Source: Sphingomonas piscis
GTDB lineage: Bacteria; Pseudomonadota; Alphaproteobacteria; Sphingomonadales; Sphingomonadaceae
Assembly: GCF_011300455.1 (NCBI RefSeq)
Contig: NZ_CP049869.1
Span: 2,654,036-2,718,035 of the forward strand
Reading direction: 5' to 3'
DNA length: 64,000 nucleotides
Of this stretch, positions 20,758-30,449 are shown piece after piece. Both the position numbers and the translations under genes were made by a program. Under the pieces are notes generated by a model. That model did not search any database. It was not told where the DNA came from and worked only from the letters and a program-made list of their open reading frames with translations. The stretch's first letter is position 1; each line of letters starts with the position of its first letter.

Positions 20758-21933
20758 ATGACTCCCGCGGCACGCCTGCAAGCGGCGGTGGAGATTCTGG
20801 ACGAAGTCATTGCATCCGTGCGTGACAATGGCGCGCCGGCTGATGCGATCGTCACCCGTTACTTCAAGGCACGCCGCTATGCCGGCTCATCCGACCGTCG
20901 GGCCGTACGGGAAGTCGTGTTCCGCGCCATTCGCCGGTCGGCCGATTGCCCATCGACTGGGCGCAGCGCGATCCTCGGCCTCGCATCGGAGCAGCCGGAC
21001 CTGTCGGCACTTTTCGGGCAACCACGCGGGCCGGAGCCACTTAAAGCCGAGGAGGCGATCGCGGCCGCGGGCGTTGTTCCCGATTGGCTGCGCGATGAAT
21101 TGTCGCCCCTGGTTACAGCTGAGGAGCAGGCCGCATTACTCGACCGCGCTCCCCTCGACCTTCGCGTTAACGCGCTGAAAGGAGCGCGGGACGCGCTGCT
21201 TCCCGAGTTCGTGGAGGGGAGCGCAACGCCGCTCAGTCCATGGGGCATCCGACTTCCGGCAGACACGCGAATCGACGATCATCCCGCCTTTCTCGGCGGT
21301 GCCGTCGAGGTTCAGGACGAGGGCAGTCAGCTGATCGCGCTTGCATGCGCCGCACGGGACGGCGAGCGGATCGTCGATCTATGTGCCGGTGCAGGCGGCA
21401 AGTCGCTCGCGCTGGCGAGTGCGGCGCCACGCGCTGCCATCCTTGCCACCGATAGCAATCGGGCGCGACTCGGGCAGCTGGCGCCGCGCGCCGCGCGGGC
21501 CGGAGCAGCCATCGAGACCATGCTGCTCAACCCGCCGCGGGAACTGGATCAGATGGCCGACTGGCGCGGCGCTGCCGACCTGGTGCTGGTCGACGCACCT
21601 TGCTCGGGAAGCGGGACATGGCGCCGGAACCCCGAAGGTCGCTGGCGGCTCACGCCCGAGCGGCTATCGCGGTTGATCGAGACCCAGCAACGTTTACTCG
21701 CTATTGCCGCCGAGCTCGTCCGGCCGGGTGGCCGGATCGTTTACGCCGTCTGCTCGCTACTCGGCCGCGAGGGGCCTGGGCAAGCCGATGCCTTCCTCAG
21801 CCGCCGTTCAGGCTGGGTCGGGCACGACCCGCTGCAGGGCATCGGACGGGCCGACGGACCTGGACGGCTCCTCACTCCGGGCCATGACGGAACGGACGGC
21901 TTTTTCATCGCACGGTTCGATTCACCGTGCTAA
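20758..21933 (+). CDS. RsmB/NOP-family RNA cytosine-5 methyltransferase
   Basis: The 391-residue protein has an N-terminal NusB-like helical part (SVRDNGAPADAIVTRYFKARRYAGSSDRRAVREVVF) and a C-terminal SAM-dependent domain with VEVQDEGSQLIALACAARDG, LCAGAGGKSLALAS (SAM loop), VDAPCSGSGTWRRNPEGRW (motif IV Cys) and VYAVCSLLGREG (motif VI catalytic Cys). Both catalytic cysteines are present. E. coli RsmB methylates C967 of 16S rRNA, and the same target is likely but not certain here. It starts 3 bases after guaB. A TPR protein gene follows 25 bases after its stop. Confidence 0.92.
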   Translation: MTPAARLQAAVEILDEVIASVRDNGAPADAIVTRYFKARRYAGSSDRRAVREVVFRAIRRSADCPSTGRSAILGLASEQPDLSALFGQPRGPEPLKAEEAIAAAGVVPDWLRDELSPLVTAEEQAALLDRAPLDLRVNALKGARDALLPEFVEGSATPLSPWGIRLPADTRIDDHPAFLGGAVEVQDEGSQLIALACAARDGERIVDLCAGAGGKSLALASAAPRAAILATDSNRARLGQLAPRAARAGAAIETMLLNPPRELDQMADWRGAADLVLVDAPCSGSGTWRRNPEGRWRLTPERLSRLIETQQRLLAIAAELVRPGGRIVYAVCSLLGREGPGQADAFLSRRSGWVGHDPLQGIGRADGPGRLLTPGHDGTDGFFIARFDSPC

Positions 21934-21958
21934 CGTAAGGGGTTCCTTGGAGTTGGCC

Positions 21959-22453
21959 ATGCGCTTCAAACCTCAGATGCTGGTTCTCGGTCTTGCCGCA
22001 TTCGCGCTCGGGGCGCCGGTCTCGGGGCAGCGCAGCGACGATCAGCTCAACCCGCGTTCGGTCGAGCTTCAGAAGCAGGGCGAGGCGCATTATTCGGCGG
22101 GACGCTTCAACGAGGCGACCGACACGCTTGAGACCGCACTTGCGGTCGACCCGCGCAACCGCACGGCCTTTGTCGATCTTGCGCGCGTCGCCACCAAAGA
22201 GAAATTGTTCGGCAAGGCCATCCGCCTGACCAACAAGGCGTTGCTGCTCGATCCCAACGACAGCAATGCCCTGTCCGTTCAGGGCGTGGCGATGGTGGAA
22301 CTCGGCGCCTCGGCCCGCGCCCAGGCGAACCTTCAGAAGCTGAAACAGCTTTGTCCGCAGGGCTGCCCGCAACTCAGCGCTCTGTCGAGCGCGCTGACGC
22401 GCGGCCCGACCGTCGCGTCGGCGAAGCAGGCGACGACCACCAAGACGAATTAG
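21959..22453 (+). CDS. exported tetratricopeptide-repeat protein
   Basis: The 164-residue protein starts MRFKPQMLVLGLAAFALG and has a probable Sec signal peptide cleaved near residue 20. TPR units follow: EAHYSAGRFNEATDTLETALAVDPRN, TAFVDLARVATKEKLFGKAIRLTNKALLLDPND and a third partial unit ending with two cysteines in LCPQGCPQL. The C terminus is a short polar tail. It should be periplasmic and act as a binding scaffold; no partner is known. Its stop overlaps the convergent rsmA stop by 4 bases. Confidence 0.8.
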   Translation: MRFKPQMLVLGLAAFALGAPVSGQRSDDQLNPRSVELQKQGEAHYSAGRFNEATDTLETALAVDPRNRTAFVDLARVATKEKLFGKAIRLTNKALLLDPNDSNALSVQGVAMVELGASARAQANLQKLKQLCPQGCPQLSALSSALTRGPTVASAKQATTTKTN

Positions 22454-23265
22454 GACAAGAGACGCGCGAGCGCGACGAAGTCGCTGACCGCCAACGTTTC
22501 CGCCCGCCGTTCCGGGGCAATCCCGCATTGCTCGAGCGCCGCCAGCGCGCCGGGCATCGCCTTCAACGCCGATCGCAGCATCTTGCGTCGTTGCCCGAAT
22601 GCCGTCTCGGTCAGCTTCGACAAGATCGCCGGGTTCACTCCTTCGGGCTGAGCAGCGGGAGTGATGTGGACCACAGCGGAAGTGATCTTCGGCGGAGGGA
22701 CGAAGGCGGAGCGATTGACGTTCATCGCAATACGCGCGTGGCATCGCCACTGAGCCGCAATCGACAGACGCCCATAAGCGGGTGTGTCCGGGGCGGCGAC
22801 GATCCGCTCAGCAACCTCCTTCTGGAACATCAATGTCAGTGACCGCCACCAGGGCGGCCACGAGGCGTCGAGCCATCGCAGCAGCAGTGCGGTTCCGATG
22901 TTGTAGGGCAGATTGGCGACCACATGCGCCGGACCGCCCGTCGCCTGCACCTCATCCACCTCAAGCGCATCGGCCTCAACTAGCTGCAGGCCGGAATGGT
23001 CGTGCTGAAGCTCGGCCAAAGCTGGGATGCAGCGCCGATCCCGCTCCACCGCCACCACGCGGGCACCTGTATCCAGCAGGGCGCGTGTTAGGCCACCGGG
23101 ACCTGGACCGACCTCATACACGATGTCCCCAGCCTCAAGCCCGGGGATCGCGGCAATACGGGCGAGCAATTGCCGGTCGAGAAGGAAATTCTGGCCGAGC
23201 GCCTTGCTCGCGGAGAGGCCGTGGCGAGCGATAACGTCACGCAGCGGCTCGACAGGGCTGCTCAC
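22450..23265 (-). CDS. rsmA: 16S rRNA dimethyladenosine transferase (KsgA)
   Basis: RsmA dimethylates A1518 and A1519 of 16S rRNA, a late checkpoint in 30S assembly. The 271-residue product has the signature ALGQNFLLDRQLLARIA, the SAM loop VYEVGPGPGGLTRALL, and the catalytic NLPYNIG. The C terminus with VPPPKITSAVVHI and FGQRRKMLRSALK is normal. I chose GTG at 23265 because it forms a GTGA overlap with the pdxA stop and gives the expected N terminus; a more upstream ATG at 23292 adds an unrelated extension. It is the last gene of the lptD-surA-pdxA-rsmA set, as in E. coli. Confidence 0.96.
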   Translation of the reverse strand: MSSPVEPLRDVIARHGLSASKALGQNFLLDRQLLARIAAIPGLEAGDIVYEVGPGPGGLTRALLDTGARVVAVERDRRCIPALAELQHDHSGLQLVEADALEVDEVQATGGPAHVVANLPYNIGTALLLRWLDASWPPWWRSLTLMFQKEVAERIVAAPDTPAYGRLSIAAQWRCHARIAMNVNRSAFVPPPKITSAVVHITPAAQPEGVNPAILSKLTETAFGQRRKMLRSALKAMPGALAALEQCGIAPERRAETLAVSDFVALARLLS

Positions 23266-24266
23266 CGATTGCGGGCCCGATGCTCCGCGCATTCCGCAGC
23301 CATCCGGATTGCCGCCGCCATTGCCCGCGGATCAGCCTTGTCCTGCCCCGCAATGTCGAACGCAGTGCCGTGATCGGGGGCCGTCCGCACGATCGGCAGG
23401 CCAAGGGTGATGTTGACGCCTTCGTCGAAGTGCAATGCCTTCAAGGGCACCAATGCCTGATCATGGTACATGCACAATGCCGCATCGTAGCGGGCCCGCG
23501 CCACCTCGTGGAACAGGGTATCGGCGGGATGAGGACCGGTGACGTGCCAGCCCTCGGCAGTCAGCGCCGCGATTGCGGGCCCGATGACCTCGATTTCCTC
23601 ACGGCCGAGCGATCCGCCCTCACCGGCGTGGGGGTTGAGCGCGGCGACGGCGAGCTTCGGCTGCTCGATGCCGAAGTTGCGTTGAAGGCCCCGGAGGGTT
23701 GCTCGGCCGCGGGACTCGATGAGCCCGCTCGTCAGCTGCTGAGGAACCTGCGACAAGGCAATGTGGGTCGTGACGGTGACCGTCTTCAGCGACGGTCCGG
23801 CAAGCATCATCGCAACGTTTGCTGAGGCTACGCCGCAGCGCTCCGCGACAAATTCGGTCTGGCCGGGATGGCTGAAGCCGATGGCGTACAATTGCTCCTT
23901 GGCGACCGGGCCGGTGACCACCGCAGCCGCCGAACTGGATCGGGCAAGGCCAACCGCAAGTTCAAGCGCATCGAGGGAGCAATGGGCGCCTGCAACGCTG
24001 GGGTGGCCGGGCAGCACATCCTCCGCCGACGGAAGTGCAAGAAGGGGCAAGCCCGTGTCGAACACGTCGGCTGCATGCTGTGGATCGGTGATGATCGCGA
24101 TCGGCCCGTCCCACACCTTCTCGACCGAGCGGGGATCGCCGATCGCGACAAATGGGGGTAGCTCGAACCGCCCGCGATTATCCCAGCACTTGGCAATCAC
24201 TTCCGGGCCGATGCCCGCAGGATCGCCAAGCGAGATCGCCAGCGGTGAAGAGCCCAAGCGCGCCAT
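23262..24266 (-). CDS. pdxA: 4-hydroxythreonine-4-phosphate dehydrogenase
   Basis: PdxA oxidises 4-phosphohydroxy-L-threonine in the DXP-dependent route to pyridoxal phosphate. The 334-residue product has PLAISLGDPAGIGPEVIAK at the start, SLDALELAVGLA and VTGPVAKEQLYAIGFSHPGQTEFVA, the metal-binding HPHAGEGGSLGREE region (preceded by Asn), and MYHDQALVPLKAL. The ATG at 24266 (MARLGSS) lies 10 bases after surA. A longer open frame extends into surA without similarity. It is coupled to rsmA by a GTGA overlap. Confidence 0.96.
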   Translation of the reverse strand: MARLGSSPLAISLGDPAGIGPEVIAKCWDNRGRFELPPFVAIGDPRSVEKVWDGPIAIITDPQHAADVFDTGLPLLALPSAEDVLPGHPSVAGAHCSLDALELAVGLARSSSAAAVVTGPVAKEQLYAIGFSHPGQTEFVAERCGVASANVAMMLAGPSLKTVTVTTHIALSQVPQQLTSGLIESRGRATLRGLQRNFGIEQPKLAVAALNPHAGEGGSLGREEIEVIGPAIAALTAEGWHVTGPHPADTLFHEVARARYDAALCMYHDQALVPLKALHFDEGVNITLGLPIVRTAPDHGTAFDIAGQDKADPRAMAAAIRMAAECAEHRARNR

Positions 24267-24276
24267 CGCGCCCGCC

Positions 24277-25653
24277 TTAGCGATATTCGATGATCGCGTC
24301 GCGCCGGAGATCGCGAAGGTAGCGCCGGGCACGGAGGTTCACCCGGTCCTCCTTGGTCGCAGCATAAATTTCGTCATAGCTGGGTGCCTGCGCCGCGACT
24401 TGGTCGCGACCGCACAGGACGAAGGTGCGAACGCCTTCGTTGAGTGAGCCGAACGGCTGCGTTGCTTGTCCGACTTGCATCGCCAGCATGATGTTCTGCA
24501 GCGCGGGTGGAAGATCGCGCATCTTGATCTCGTCGCGCTGCACCAGATCCGCCTTGAAATCCGCCGCGAGCTTGTCGGCGCCCCCGCAGCCGCCGACGTT
24601 GCGCGCGGCTGTGCTGAAGCGTTCAACAAGGCCCTGACGCTCGGCCTGGGACGATCCCGGCGCGAAGTTCAATGCTACCTGCTTGAGGCTCAACACCGCG
24701 TCGCGAGGGTCGTTGGTCAGAACCTTGCGGGCATCCTGAACAGCGACGATCGAGAAACCGCCGGAGACCGGAATCGGATCGCTGACCTGGCCTGGCTGCA
24801 GCTGGCGAAGGGCAGCGGGGAGGGGATCGGGCAGCCGTTCGGGACGAATCCAGCCGAGGTCGCCGCCGACGACGGCCGTCGTTGCCTGGGAATAGTTGCG
24901 GGCGAGGCCGGCAAAGGACGCACCCTCGCGAATCTGCTCAACCAGCCGGGCTGCTCCGGCGCTGACCTGATCCCGGTTTACGGAGGTTGCGGGAAGGAAG
25001 ATCTCGCTGACCTTATATTCGTCCGTGCCCTTGGCAGCCTGAAGACGACTGATGACGGCGTTCACTTCATCCTCGCCAACCGTCACATCGCTTTCGATCT
25101 TCTCGTTTAGAAGCCGCTGCCAGGCAATCTCGCCTTCGATCTGCCGCCGCATGGTGCGCAGCGATGAACCGTTCGCGACCAATGTCTTGCCCAGCTGATC
25201 GACGGTCTGCTTGTTCTGCTGCGCCACACGCTCGAGCGCGCGATCGATGTCGGCCGGTTTGACCTCGACTTCGGCCTTCTTGGCGTCCTGGATCTGGAGC
25301 AGTTCGTCGATCAGGTTGCTCAGGATCTGCTGGCGAAGCGGTCCCACTTCCTCTGCCGGGATACGGCCGCCGTTCGCCATCGCCAGCAGCGCCAGCCGCT
25401 GATCGATGTCGGTCTGAGTGATCACCTGTCCGTTGACGATCGCGGTGGCCTTGACGACCGACGGCATGGTCGTGCCGAACAATTGAGGGTTTTGCGGCAG
25501 GTTCAGCGTGCTGACGCTGTTCACCGGTGCCGCCGCCTGCTGCGCCATCGCCGTGGTTGCAAGCGCAACGGCCGCGGTGGCGGCTAGCGCAGTCTTGCGC
25601 GCCGACGAAATCTTCAAAGCTGCCACTCCAGTTTTCCCTCGCTCTTTCAGCAT
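24277..25653 (-). CDS. surA: periplasmic chaperone/peptidyl-prolyl isomerase SurA
   Basis: SurA helps outer-membrane proteins such as LptD fold in the periplasm. The 458-residue product has an N-terminal signal sequence (about residues 18-38, ending in AMAQQ). The SurA N-terminal helical domain follows, with VVKATAIVNGQVITQTDIDQRLALLA and QILSNLIDELLQIQDAKK. A parvulin-type domain has KVSEIFLPA, VEQIREGASFAGLARNYSQ and GGDLGWIRPERLP, and a second, degenerate parvulin-like part follows. E. coli has a similar two-domain form. It is encoded between lptD, its main client, and pdxA. Confidence 0.93.
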   Translation of the reverse strand: MLKERGKTGVAALKISSARKTALAATAAVALATTAMAQQAAAPVNSVSTLNLPQNPQLFGTTMPSVVKATAIVNGQVITQTDIDQRLALLAMANGGRIPAEEVGPLRQQILSNLIDELLQIQDAKKAEVEVKPADIDRALERVAQQNKQTVDQLGKTLVANGSSLRTMRRQIEGEIAWQRLLNEKIESDVTVGEDEVNAVISRLQAAKGTDEYKVSEIFLPATSVNRDQVSAGAARLVEQIREGASFAGLARNYSQATTAVVGGDLGWIRPERLPDPLPAALRQLQPGQVSDPIPVSGGFSIVAVQDARKVLTNDPRDAVLSLKQVALNFAPGSSQAERQGLVERFSTAARNVGGCGGADKLAADFKADLVQRDEIKMRDLPPALQNIMLAMQVGQATQPFGSLNEGVRTFVLCGRDQVAAQAPSYDEIYAATKEDRVNLRARRYLRDLRRDAIIEYR

Positions 25654-25694
25654 ATTACCTCATGGCGCTTAAGCTGCCGCCGCTGAACCTCAAA

Positions 25695-27893
25695 TTAGCG
25701 GCCTAGTCCCTTCAGCCCGAAGCTCAATGAGAAGGTGCTTCCCTTGCGGAAGCTGCCGATCCGCTCATAATCGCGCCGCCACGATACGCCAAGCTGAATG
25801 CAATCGTCCTCGTAGAGGATGCCCAGTCGGTTCCGCACCGCCTCGAACCCGTCGGCAAGGGAGAGTGGGTCTTCCTTCTTGCTGCTGAGGTCCACCACCG
25901 TCGCACCGAACACGGACCAGTAACGGGCAAATCTGACTCGACCGGCAAGCCTGAGCTCTTCCTTGTCGCGCAAATCCTCGATTGTATCGTCGATGCCGCG
26001 GTTCAGGCGAAGATAGCCGATCTGGACATAGGTCTGGTTGGTGCCGGCGGTCAGATCGACCTCGTTGCGGCGAATTGCGAAACTATCCTTGTCGAGCCGG
26101 TATCGGTGGCTGAGATCTATAAACCGGCCGTAGCGGATCCGGGTACGGCCAACGATGTCGGACCAGCGGTCGGTAAGGCCCGTGCCTTCCGGAAACAGGC
26201 TGGGATCCCGCCTGAGCCGATAGCTTTGCCCGACGACCGCATCGAACGACAGGCGCGAGCGGTCGAGCGCCCACTCAAGCCCGTAGGTAACACGCGATCC
26301 GTCTTCCCACCGATCGTAACCCGGGAAGCGATTCAGCGCGAACAGGTTGCTGTCCTCCAGATCGACCGCCCGCGCATCCTCGTTAGGGATGTCGAGGTTG
26401 AGCGTCGGCGGCGTCAGGACGAGTTGGACCCGGGGGGTGAGCCGCTGAACGCCACCGAAGGCGGCGCCGACCAGTGGCCAGCGCATGTCCGCCGCAAGTG
26501 CGCCGATGCCGCGTGCGTGCCAGCCGCTTTCTCCGCGGTAGAATGAGGGCTCGACGCTGCCGTCCGTATCGGTGTGGTAGAGGTCGCCGCGCGCATAGGC
26601 CGTCAGCGTCAATTCCTGCCCCATCGGCGTGTAGCGTCGCAGGTCCCAGCGTGCGCTGGTGAAAGCGCGCTGCGTATCCTGGCCCTCGACACGAAGAATG
26701 GAGAGGCTGTTTCCCTGAAGCTCTACCGTCCCGCCGGCAACGTCCTGTAGCCGGAACCGAGCGTCGATCGCAGGCAAGGCGATCGGCATCTGCTTCTGCC
26801 GGTCGTCGACGCGCAGCCCCTGAAAGGCCCATCCCGCGATGCTGATGTAGGAGTTGGTGTTAATTCGCTCGGCGTTGACGAAGCTCCGCAAGCGGTCATC
26901 GCGGGTGATGTCATAGCGGCGAGTGACGGTCTTGTCGGTCGCAGCGCGGAAAGCACCGGTGATGCTCCATTCCGGCGACAGCTGCGCCCGGCCATTCCCT
27001 TCAAGGTAGCCGCGAAAGCCGTGACCTTCATATTCTTCGCTCTGAAGATCGGCGCTTTCGATGTGGCCGTAAGTTCCGAAGCCGCCGATCTGAAATGCGC
27101 CGAGCTTGTTCAGCTGCCGATACTTCAGCTCCAGCGCGGGAAGCACGTTGGTGTAGGCGTGCGGGGTGACGGTGAGATCGCGATTAGGAGCGATTCGCCA
27201 GTAATATGGGATTGCGATCTCCAGGCCCTTGCGGCTGGAGATGCTGAAGTCAGGCGCGAGGACGCCGCTGGCTCCGCCCGAGCCGCCTCCCGTTGCAACG
27301 CTGAAGACCGGGAGCAAAGGCAGGTTCATGCCGAACAGGCGAAGGCGGCCTCCTCGAAAGCGGGTCTGCCCACGCGCCGGATCGTGAATGACCTCCGCGG
27401 CCGTGATCGCCCAGCTTGGCGTGCGCGGACAACCGCTCGGCTTCGTCACCGGGCATGGCGAGTAGATCGCGTTCTGGAGCGTAGTGACGTTGCCGGTCCG
27501 GGTCCCGCTGGTGGCGGCAATGCGACCGCCGCTTTCGAGCACGACCAGCAAATTCTGGATCGTGCCGTCGCGGAGGCTGTCCGTCAGGTCGACGGTCTCT
27601 CCGACGAGCTTGTCGCCCTGCGGATTGGTGACGACCACGTTGCCGCTTGCCTGGACCCGACCGGTAGCGCGGTTCCACGTGACTCGGTCGGCGGCGAGAT
27701 AGTTGCCGTCGTTCGCCATTCGGACGCGACCGCTTGCCGCGACGATCTCGGCATCCGTGTCATAGCTGACCTCGTCGGCGCTGAAGTCGACGCTTTCCTG
27801 CTGGTTAGACGTCACCGGGATGGGCGGCCCTGACACCTGGGCGGCAGCAGGAGCGCACAGCAGCGCCGCAATCGGCAACGCGGTCCACCACAT
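25695..27893 (-). CDS. lptD: LPS-assembly protein LptD
   Basis: LptD is the outer-membrane beta-barrel that inserts lipopolysaccharide into the outer leaflet. The 732-residue product begins with a signal peptide (WWTALPIAALLCAPAAAQ), then an N-terminal jellyroll (OstA-like) domain with SVDFSADEVSYDTDAEIVAASG and RVQASGNVVVTNPQGDKLVG, and a large barrel domain rich in alternating aromatic strands that ends with a C-terminal LGR after SLSFGLKG. The cysteine pair YSPCPVTKPSGC links the domains. The start at ATG 27893 gives the expected signal peptide, but an in-frame GTG 42 bases upstream cannot be excluded. surA follows 41 bases later. Confidence 0.93.
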   Translation of the reverse strand: MWWTALPIAALLCAPAAAQVSGPPIPVTSNQQESVDFSADEVSYDTDAEIVAASGRVRMANDGNYLAADRVTWNRATGRVQASGNVVVTNPQGDKLVGETVDLTDSLRDGTIQNLLVVLESGGRIAATSGTRTGNVTTLQNAIYSPCPVTKPSGCPRTPSWAITAAEVIHDPARGQTRFRGGRLRLFGMNLPLLPVFSVATGGGSGGASGVLAPDFSISSRKGLEIAIPYYWRIAPNRDLTVTPHAYTNVLPALELKYRQLNKLGAFQIGGFGTYGHIESADLQSEEYEGHGFRGYLEGNGRAQLSPEWSITGAFRAATDKTVTRRYDITRDDRLRSFVNAERINTNSYISIAGWAFQGLRVDDRQKQMPIALPAIDARFRLQDVAGGTVELQGNSLSILRVEGQDTQRAFTSARWDLRRYTPMGQELTLTAYARGDLYHTDTDGSVEPSFYRGESGWHARGIGALAADMRWPLVGAAFGGVQRLTPRVQLVLTPPTLNLDIPNEDARAVDLEDSNLFALNRFPGYDRWEDGSRVTYGLEWALDRSRLSFDAVVGQSYRLRRDPSLFPEGTGLTDRWSDIVGRTRIRYGRFIDLSHRYRLDKDSFAIRRNEVDLTAGTNQTYVQIGYLRLNRGIDDTIEDLRDKEELRLAGRVRFARYWSVFGATVVDLSSKKEDPLSLADGFEAVRNRLGILYEDDCIQLGVSWRRDYERIGSFRKGSTFSLSFGLKGLGR

Positions 27894-28043
27894 GAACGTA
27901 TTGCGAGGAGATTGGGTCGACCGCTGAGCTTGCACGAGGGCGGGACTATCGCCTCCAACCCGCAAGCTCAATCCGCTTGGCAATGTCTTTGCGGCGAGGG
28001 CCGGCCTGTCTAAAGAGCGACCAACCTTCAGATAGGATGTTGC

Positions 28044-29510
28044 ATGCTGATTGAATTCTCCGCCGCGCGCCCAGAGGGCAAGTACGCCCTCGTCGTTCCC
28101 GTCGCCGGCAAGGACCTGTCGCCGCTGAATGGCCTGAGCGATTCCGATCGGGCCAAGGCCGCGCTTCCGCTCCACCGCTTTGAAGGCGAAAGCGGCAGCT
28201 CGGTCGAGCTGTTCACCGACGATGGCGGGCAGCCGAGACGCCTGCTCGTCGTCGGAACCGGGATTGGTCCGGTCGAGGGTGATGGCGCGGAGAAGCTTGG
28301 CGGGAGCGCGGTCGCAAAGCTGCTGACATCGGGCGAAACCCACGCCGTAATCGACCTCACCGGACAGAACTTTTCCGCCGACGCAACGGCACGCGTTGCC
28401 CTGGCCGCGGCGCTCCGTTCATGGCGGCACGATCAGTATCGTACCAAGCTGAAGGACAATCAGAAGCCGACGCTGGAAAAGATCACCTTGGTTGGCGCAG
28501 CGGACGAGGCGAGACAAAGGTTTGAGAGCCGTTATGCGCCGCTGGTGGAAGGCATCCGCCTTACGCGCGAGCTGGTTACGGAACCGGCCAACATCATCTA
28601 TCCAGAAACCTTCGTCGACCGCTGCCGCCACCTTTCCGAGCTCGGGATCGAGATCGAGGTGTTGGACGGCGCCCAGATGGCCGAGCACGGCATGGGCGCC
28701 TTGCTGGGCGTCGCGCAAGGATCGGTCCGCGATCCGCGCCTGCTGATCATGCGCTGGAACGGCGGCATGGCCGGGCAGCCGCCGGTCGCCTTCGTCGGCA
28801 AGGGCGTGACCTTCGATACCGGCGGCATCTCCATCAAGCCGGCCGCCGGCATGGAAGCCATGAAGTGGGACATGGGCGGCGCGGGCGCCGTGGCCGGCGC
28901 GATGAAGGCGCTGGCTCTGCGCAAAGCCAAGGCCAACATCGTCGGCATCTGCGGGCTGGTCGAGAATATGCCCTCCGGCAACGCCCAGCGCCCCGGCGAC
29001 GTGGTCACGACCATGTCCGGCCAGACGGTGGAAGTGATCAATACCGACGCCGAAGGCCGCCTCGTGCTCGCCGATGCGATCACCTATGTGCAGCAGGTCG
29101 CGAGGCCCAAGACCATCATCGACTTAGCAACGCTCACGGGCGCGATCATCGTCAGTCTTGGTCACGAATATGCCGGCCTGTTCACGCCGGACGACAAGCT
29201 CGCGTCCGAACTGACCCAAGCAGGGCAGGCTGTGGGCGAAAAATTGTGGCGGCAGCCGCTGCACGACAGCTTCGACCGGCTGATCGATTCCCCGATCGCC
29301 GACATCAAGAATGTCGGACCGCGCGAGGGCGGATCGATCACCGCCGCGCAGTTCATCAAGCGCTTCGTCGACGACGGCGTCCGCTGGGCGCACCTCGACA
29401 TTGCCGGCACCGTTTGGGCCGACAAGCCCGCCGCCACCTACGACAAGGGTGCGACTGGCTTCGGCGTGCGCTTGCTGGACCAGTTCGTCGCGGACCAGCT
29501 CGAAGGCTGA
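28044..29510 (+). CDS. pepA: leucyl aminopeptidase (M17 family)
   Basis: This cytosolic two-metal aminopeptidase removes N-terminal residues from peptides. In E. coli PepA also binds DNA in plasmid recombination and carAB control. The 488-residue product has a variable N-terminal domain and the M17 catalytic core with VGKGVTFDTGGISIKPA (metal-binding Asp and Lys), MKWDMGGAGAVAGAM and the signature NTDAEGRLVLADAITY. It diverges from lptD across a 150-base spacer. holC starts within its stop codon (TGATG), the same pepA-holC order as in E. coli. Confidence 0.97.
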   Translation: MLIEFSAARPEGKYALVVPVAGKDLSPLNGLSDSDRAKAALPLHRFEGESGSSVELFTDDGGQPRRLLVVGTGIGPVEGDGAEKLGGSAVAKLLTSGETHAVIDLTGQNFSADATARVALAAALRSWRHDQYRTKLKDNQKPTLEKITLVGAADEARQRFESRYAPLVEGIRLTRELVTEPANIIYPETFVDRCRHLSELGIEIEVLDGAQMAEHGMGALLGVAQGSVRDPRLLIMRWNGGMAGQPPVAFVGKGVTFDTGGISIKPAAGMEAMKWDMGGAGAVAGAMKALALRKAKANIVGICGLVENMPSGNAQRPGDVVTTMSGQTVEVINTDAEGRLVLADAITYVQQVARPKTIIDLATLTGAIIVSLGHEYAGLFTPDDKLASELTQAGQAVGEKLWRQPLHDSFDRLIDSPIADIKNVGPREGGSITAAQFIKRFVDDGVRWAHLDIAGTVWADKPAATYDKGATGFGVRLLDQFVADQLEG

Positions 29511-29947
29511 TGCAGGTCGACTTCTACCAGCTCGAGGGGATGCCGCTCGAACAGGTAATTGCGACCTTGGCCGAAAAGGTGCTGGCCAGCGGTGGTCGGC
29601 TGCTCGTGGTGGCCGGCGACGAGGCACTGCTCGGCAAGCTGAACCGGCTGCTGTGGGATGCGGGGCCGACGAGCTTTCTCGCCCACGGCTTGGCGGGAGG
29701 TGCCGATGATGCGCGCCAGCCGATCCTTCTCAGCACCTCGGAAGATGCGCCCAACTTGGCGCGTAACATCCTGATTGCAGACGGTGAGTGGCGCGATGCG
29801 GCATTGACCTTCGATCGTGCTTTCCACTTGTTCGACGGCACCACGGTCGAGCAGGCGCGCCTCGCCTGGAAGCTGCTGGCGGGCAGGGAAGGGGTGGAAC
29901 GCCGCTACTGGCGGCAGGAAGGCGGGCGTTGGACGCAGGCGGCCTGA
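29510..29947 (+). CDS. holC: DNA polymerase III chi subunit
   Basis: Chi is part of the clamp-loader complex and binds single-strand binding protein at the replication fork. The 145-residue product starts [33 protein letters not shown], the standard beginning of HolC, and has the ending [20 protein letters not shown]. It overlaps the pepA stop by one base and is likely translated by coupling. The E. coli partner psi (HolD) is not seen here and is usually absent from alphaproteobacteria. Confidence 0.93.
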   Translation: MQVDFYQLEGMPLEQVIATLAEKVLASGGRLLVVAGDEALLGKLNRLLWDAGPTSFLAHGLAGGADDARQPILLSTSEDAPNLARNILIADGEWRDAALTFDRAFHLFDGTTVEQARLAWKLLAGREGVERRYWRQEGGRWTQAA

Positions 29948-30023
29948 CACTTGCGGCCCGCGCGCTCCGCCGCTAGGCGCTGCCGCAACTTTCCACCACC
30001 TACAAGCAGGAGACCGCTCGGCT

Positions 30024-30446
30024 ATGGCGACCGAACGCACCTTTTCGATCATCAAGCCCGATGCCACCCGCCGCAACCTCACCGGTGCCGTCACGAAAAT
30101 GCTGGAAGACGGCGGTCTTCGTGTTGTCGCGTCCAAGCGTATTCACATGACGCGCGAGCAGGCTGAAGGCTTCTACGGCGTTCATCGCGAGCGTCCGTTC
30201 TTCAACGACCTGTGCACCTTCATGACCAGCGGCCCGGTGGTCGTTCAGGTCCTGGAAGGCGAGAATGCCGTCGCCCGCAACCGCGAGATCATGGGCGCCA
30301 CCAACCCCGAAAATGCCGACGAAGGCACCATCCGCAAGGTTCACGCGGAATCTATCGAGGCCAATTCGGTCCACGGCTCCGACAGCCTCGAAAATGCCAA
30401 GATCGAGATCGACTATTTCTTCAAGCCGGAAGAAATCGTCGGCTAA
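30024..30446 (+). CDS. ndk: nucleoside diphosphate kinase
   Basis: Ndk transfers the gamma phosphate between nucleoside triphosphates and diphosphates through a phosphohistidine. The 140-residue product begins [18 protein letters not shown], contains [18 protein letters not shown] and the active-site His117 in [12 protein letters not shown]. Its length and motifs are normal. The start is preceded by a GGAG-like site (AGCAGGAGA) about 12 bases upstream. It lies between holC and the convergent purN gene, with 3 bases between stop codons. Confidence 0.98.
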   Translation: MATERTFSIIKPDATRRNLTGAVTKMLEDGGLRVVASKRIHMTREQAEGFYGVHRERPFFNDLCTFMTSGPVVVQVLEGENAVARNREIMGATNPENADEGTIRKVHAESIEANSVHGSDSLENAKIEIDYFFKPEEIVG

Positions 30447-30449
30447 TCG